5,466 bases of DNA from Microcaldota archaeon (lineage in GTDB: Archaea > Micrarchaeota > Micrarchaeia > Anstonellales > Anstonellaceae), in NCBI GenBank assembly GCA_026396335.1, contig JAPLWZ010000175.1:1-5466 (forward strand). The letters are read 5' to 3'. The position numbers were made by a program, and so were the translations under genes. Below, one piece after another: positions 4,833 through 5,466 of the stretch; the first letter of the stretch is position 1, and the number at the start of each line of letters is the position of its first letter. Below the pieces are notes generated by a model. It saw only the letters and a list, made by a program, of their open reading frames with translations. It made no database searches and was not told the DNA's origin.

Positions 4833-4837
4833 GAAAA
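4810..4837 (-). terminator. Oligo-T terminator of the 4838-5466 gene
   Basis: Reading the minus strand past the stop at 4838, there are T4, T7 and T7 runs (4834-4837, 4823-4829, 4810-4816) broken by a few other bases. Archaeal RNA polymerase terminates at such T-rich tracts without needing a hairpin. The region overlaps the 3' end of the small plus-strand ORF. Confidence 0.6.
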
Positions 4838-5466
4838 CTAGTTGCTCTTTTCAATCTGCGCCCTGATTTCCGCAAGAATGCCATCTATTGTTTTTGGCGG
4901 ATATTTTTCCAGGCGCTCAAGGGATACGAACACGCCTTCTTTTTCCATCAGGCGGCGCGTGATTGACTGGTAATCAGATATGCCCGATTCTATCTTGCGC
5001 TGCACGTCATTCGCAGACATGCCTTCCTTTGCAAGTGCGTTTGCGTATTCGACAAAAATAGCATCGTTGCCGGAAATTGCTACTTCTGTGAAATAGTCGT
5101 GAGTAGTGCCAACGTTCATTTTTGGCAACAGCCAGCTCAGTCTGCTGCGCACGTACTGCGCCACGCCGTCCACGCCAGAATTTAGATCGTGCCCGTTTGC
5201 CAGCACAAGGCCCTGGCGGGCATAGGATTTCTCGCTGATTATGAACTGCTGCTCTTCCTTAGCCAGCGTTTCGTACGAGTAATAGGATAAGTAATTCTGC
5301 ATTTCCTTGCTGTTGGCCTGGACCCAGCCAGTTGTCTTTTCTTTTGAAAGCTGCGTTTTTTCCGTCTCAGATAGCGTGAGCGGACTGTGCTCCACCTGCT
5401 TTGCCCTCATTTTCTGCAGCCCGTCTTTTAGCGCGAAGAAGATTTCCTTTGCCGCCGGATTGTCGA
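4838..5466 (-). CDS. Unrecognised protein, N-terminus cut by window edge
   Basis: The minus-strand frame is open from the right edge to a TAG at 4838. Its last 208 residues are visible; the ATG at 5410 is internal, since 18 more codons without a stop precede it (NPAAKEIFFALKDGLQK). I do not recognise the family. The sequence is predicted mostly alpha-helical and soluble: no signal peptide, membrane helix or cysteine is visible. Features include a Tyr-rich stretch (NYLSYYSYETL), RQGLVLANGHDLNSGVDG with Gly/Asn/His residues, and Lys/Glu helices up to the end (ILAEIRAQIEKSN). The segment FVEYANALAKEGMSANDVQRKIESG looks like a helical-repeat or small helical domain. It is convergent with the small Lys-rich ORF, with only 5 bp between stops. 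The reading frame is certain; its function is unknown. Confidence 0.78.
   Translation of the reverse strand, partial: DNPAAKEIFFALKDGLQKMRAKQVEHSPLTLSETEKTQLSKEKTTGWVQANSKEMQNYLSYYSYETLAKEEQQFIISEKSYARQGLVLANGHDLNSGVDGVAQYVRSRLSWLLPKMNVGTTHDYFTEVAISGNDAIFVEYANALAKEGMSANDVQRKIESGISDYQSITRRLMEKEGVFVSLERLEKYPPKTIDGILAEIRAQIEKSN

Noticed and set aside
1..5466. CRISPR array, tRNA, rRNA or insertion sequence
   Set aside because: No regularly spaced repeats, no cloverleaf or rRNA-like conserved stretch, and no transposase or terminal inverted repeats were found by reading both strands.

Overview
The window looks archaeal. Two genes encode class III (QXSXE-type) prepilin signal peptides, a hallmark of archaeal type IV pilins. 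Many genes have a TTTAAA-like box at about the archaeal TATA distance. Shine-Dalgarno (SD) sequences match an archaeal anti-SD (GGAGGG, GGTGAT), while some genes appear leaderless, and one gene ends in oligo-T tracts. Small genome-style spacing, pilins with a conserved YW...P motif after the membrane helix, and a tiny holin-like membrane protein fit a DPANN-type archaeon (Micrarchaeota or Diapherotrites are possible), but the phylum cannot be fixed from this piece.

Layout. Positions 1-1443 (minus strand) hold two tandem genes: a membrane-anchored secreted protein with a long basic N-terminal tail (640-1443), then an unrecognised coiled-coil-like protein that runs off the left edge (1-627). 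Just upstream is a 34-residue Cys/His-rich mini-protein gene (1551-1655, minus). It has its own SD, and its promoter is nearly identical to that of the 640-1443 gene. Next, on the minus strand, come two cell-surface proteins with related Cys-rich C-termini. One has an ordinary Sec-like N-terminus (1758-2429) and one is a true class III pilin (2531-3256). Divergent from the second is a winged-helix regulator (3396-3719, plus), separated by a 139-bp AT-rich region with a perfect 12-bp palindrome beside the regulator's TATA box.

Positions 3720-3846 carry no gene but have a TATA box and hairpins at the right spacing for a small RNA. A 90-aa holin-like membrane protein (3847-4119, minus) is divergent from a third surface protein, a compact class III pilin (4240-4698, plus), followed 8 nt later by a 41-aa Lys/Arg-rich ORF (4707-4832). 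A convergent unrecognised gene (4838-5466, minus) enters from the right edge and ends in T-tracts that lie inside that small ORF.

Taken together, the middle of the window is a surface-appendage locus: pilin-like subunits with disulfide-rich ectodomains, and a probable local regulator. No prepilin peptidase, secretion ATPase or platform protein is present, so assembly would rely on machinery encoded elsewhere. The most novel-looking items are the Cys/His mini-protein with its duplicated promoter, and the pair of surface proteins that share a C-terminal Cys module on different N-terminal anchors.
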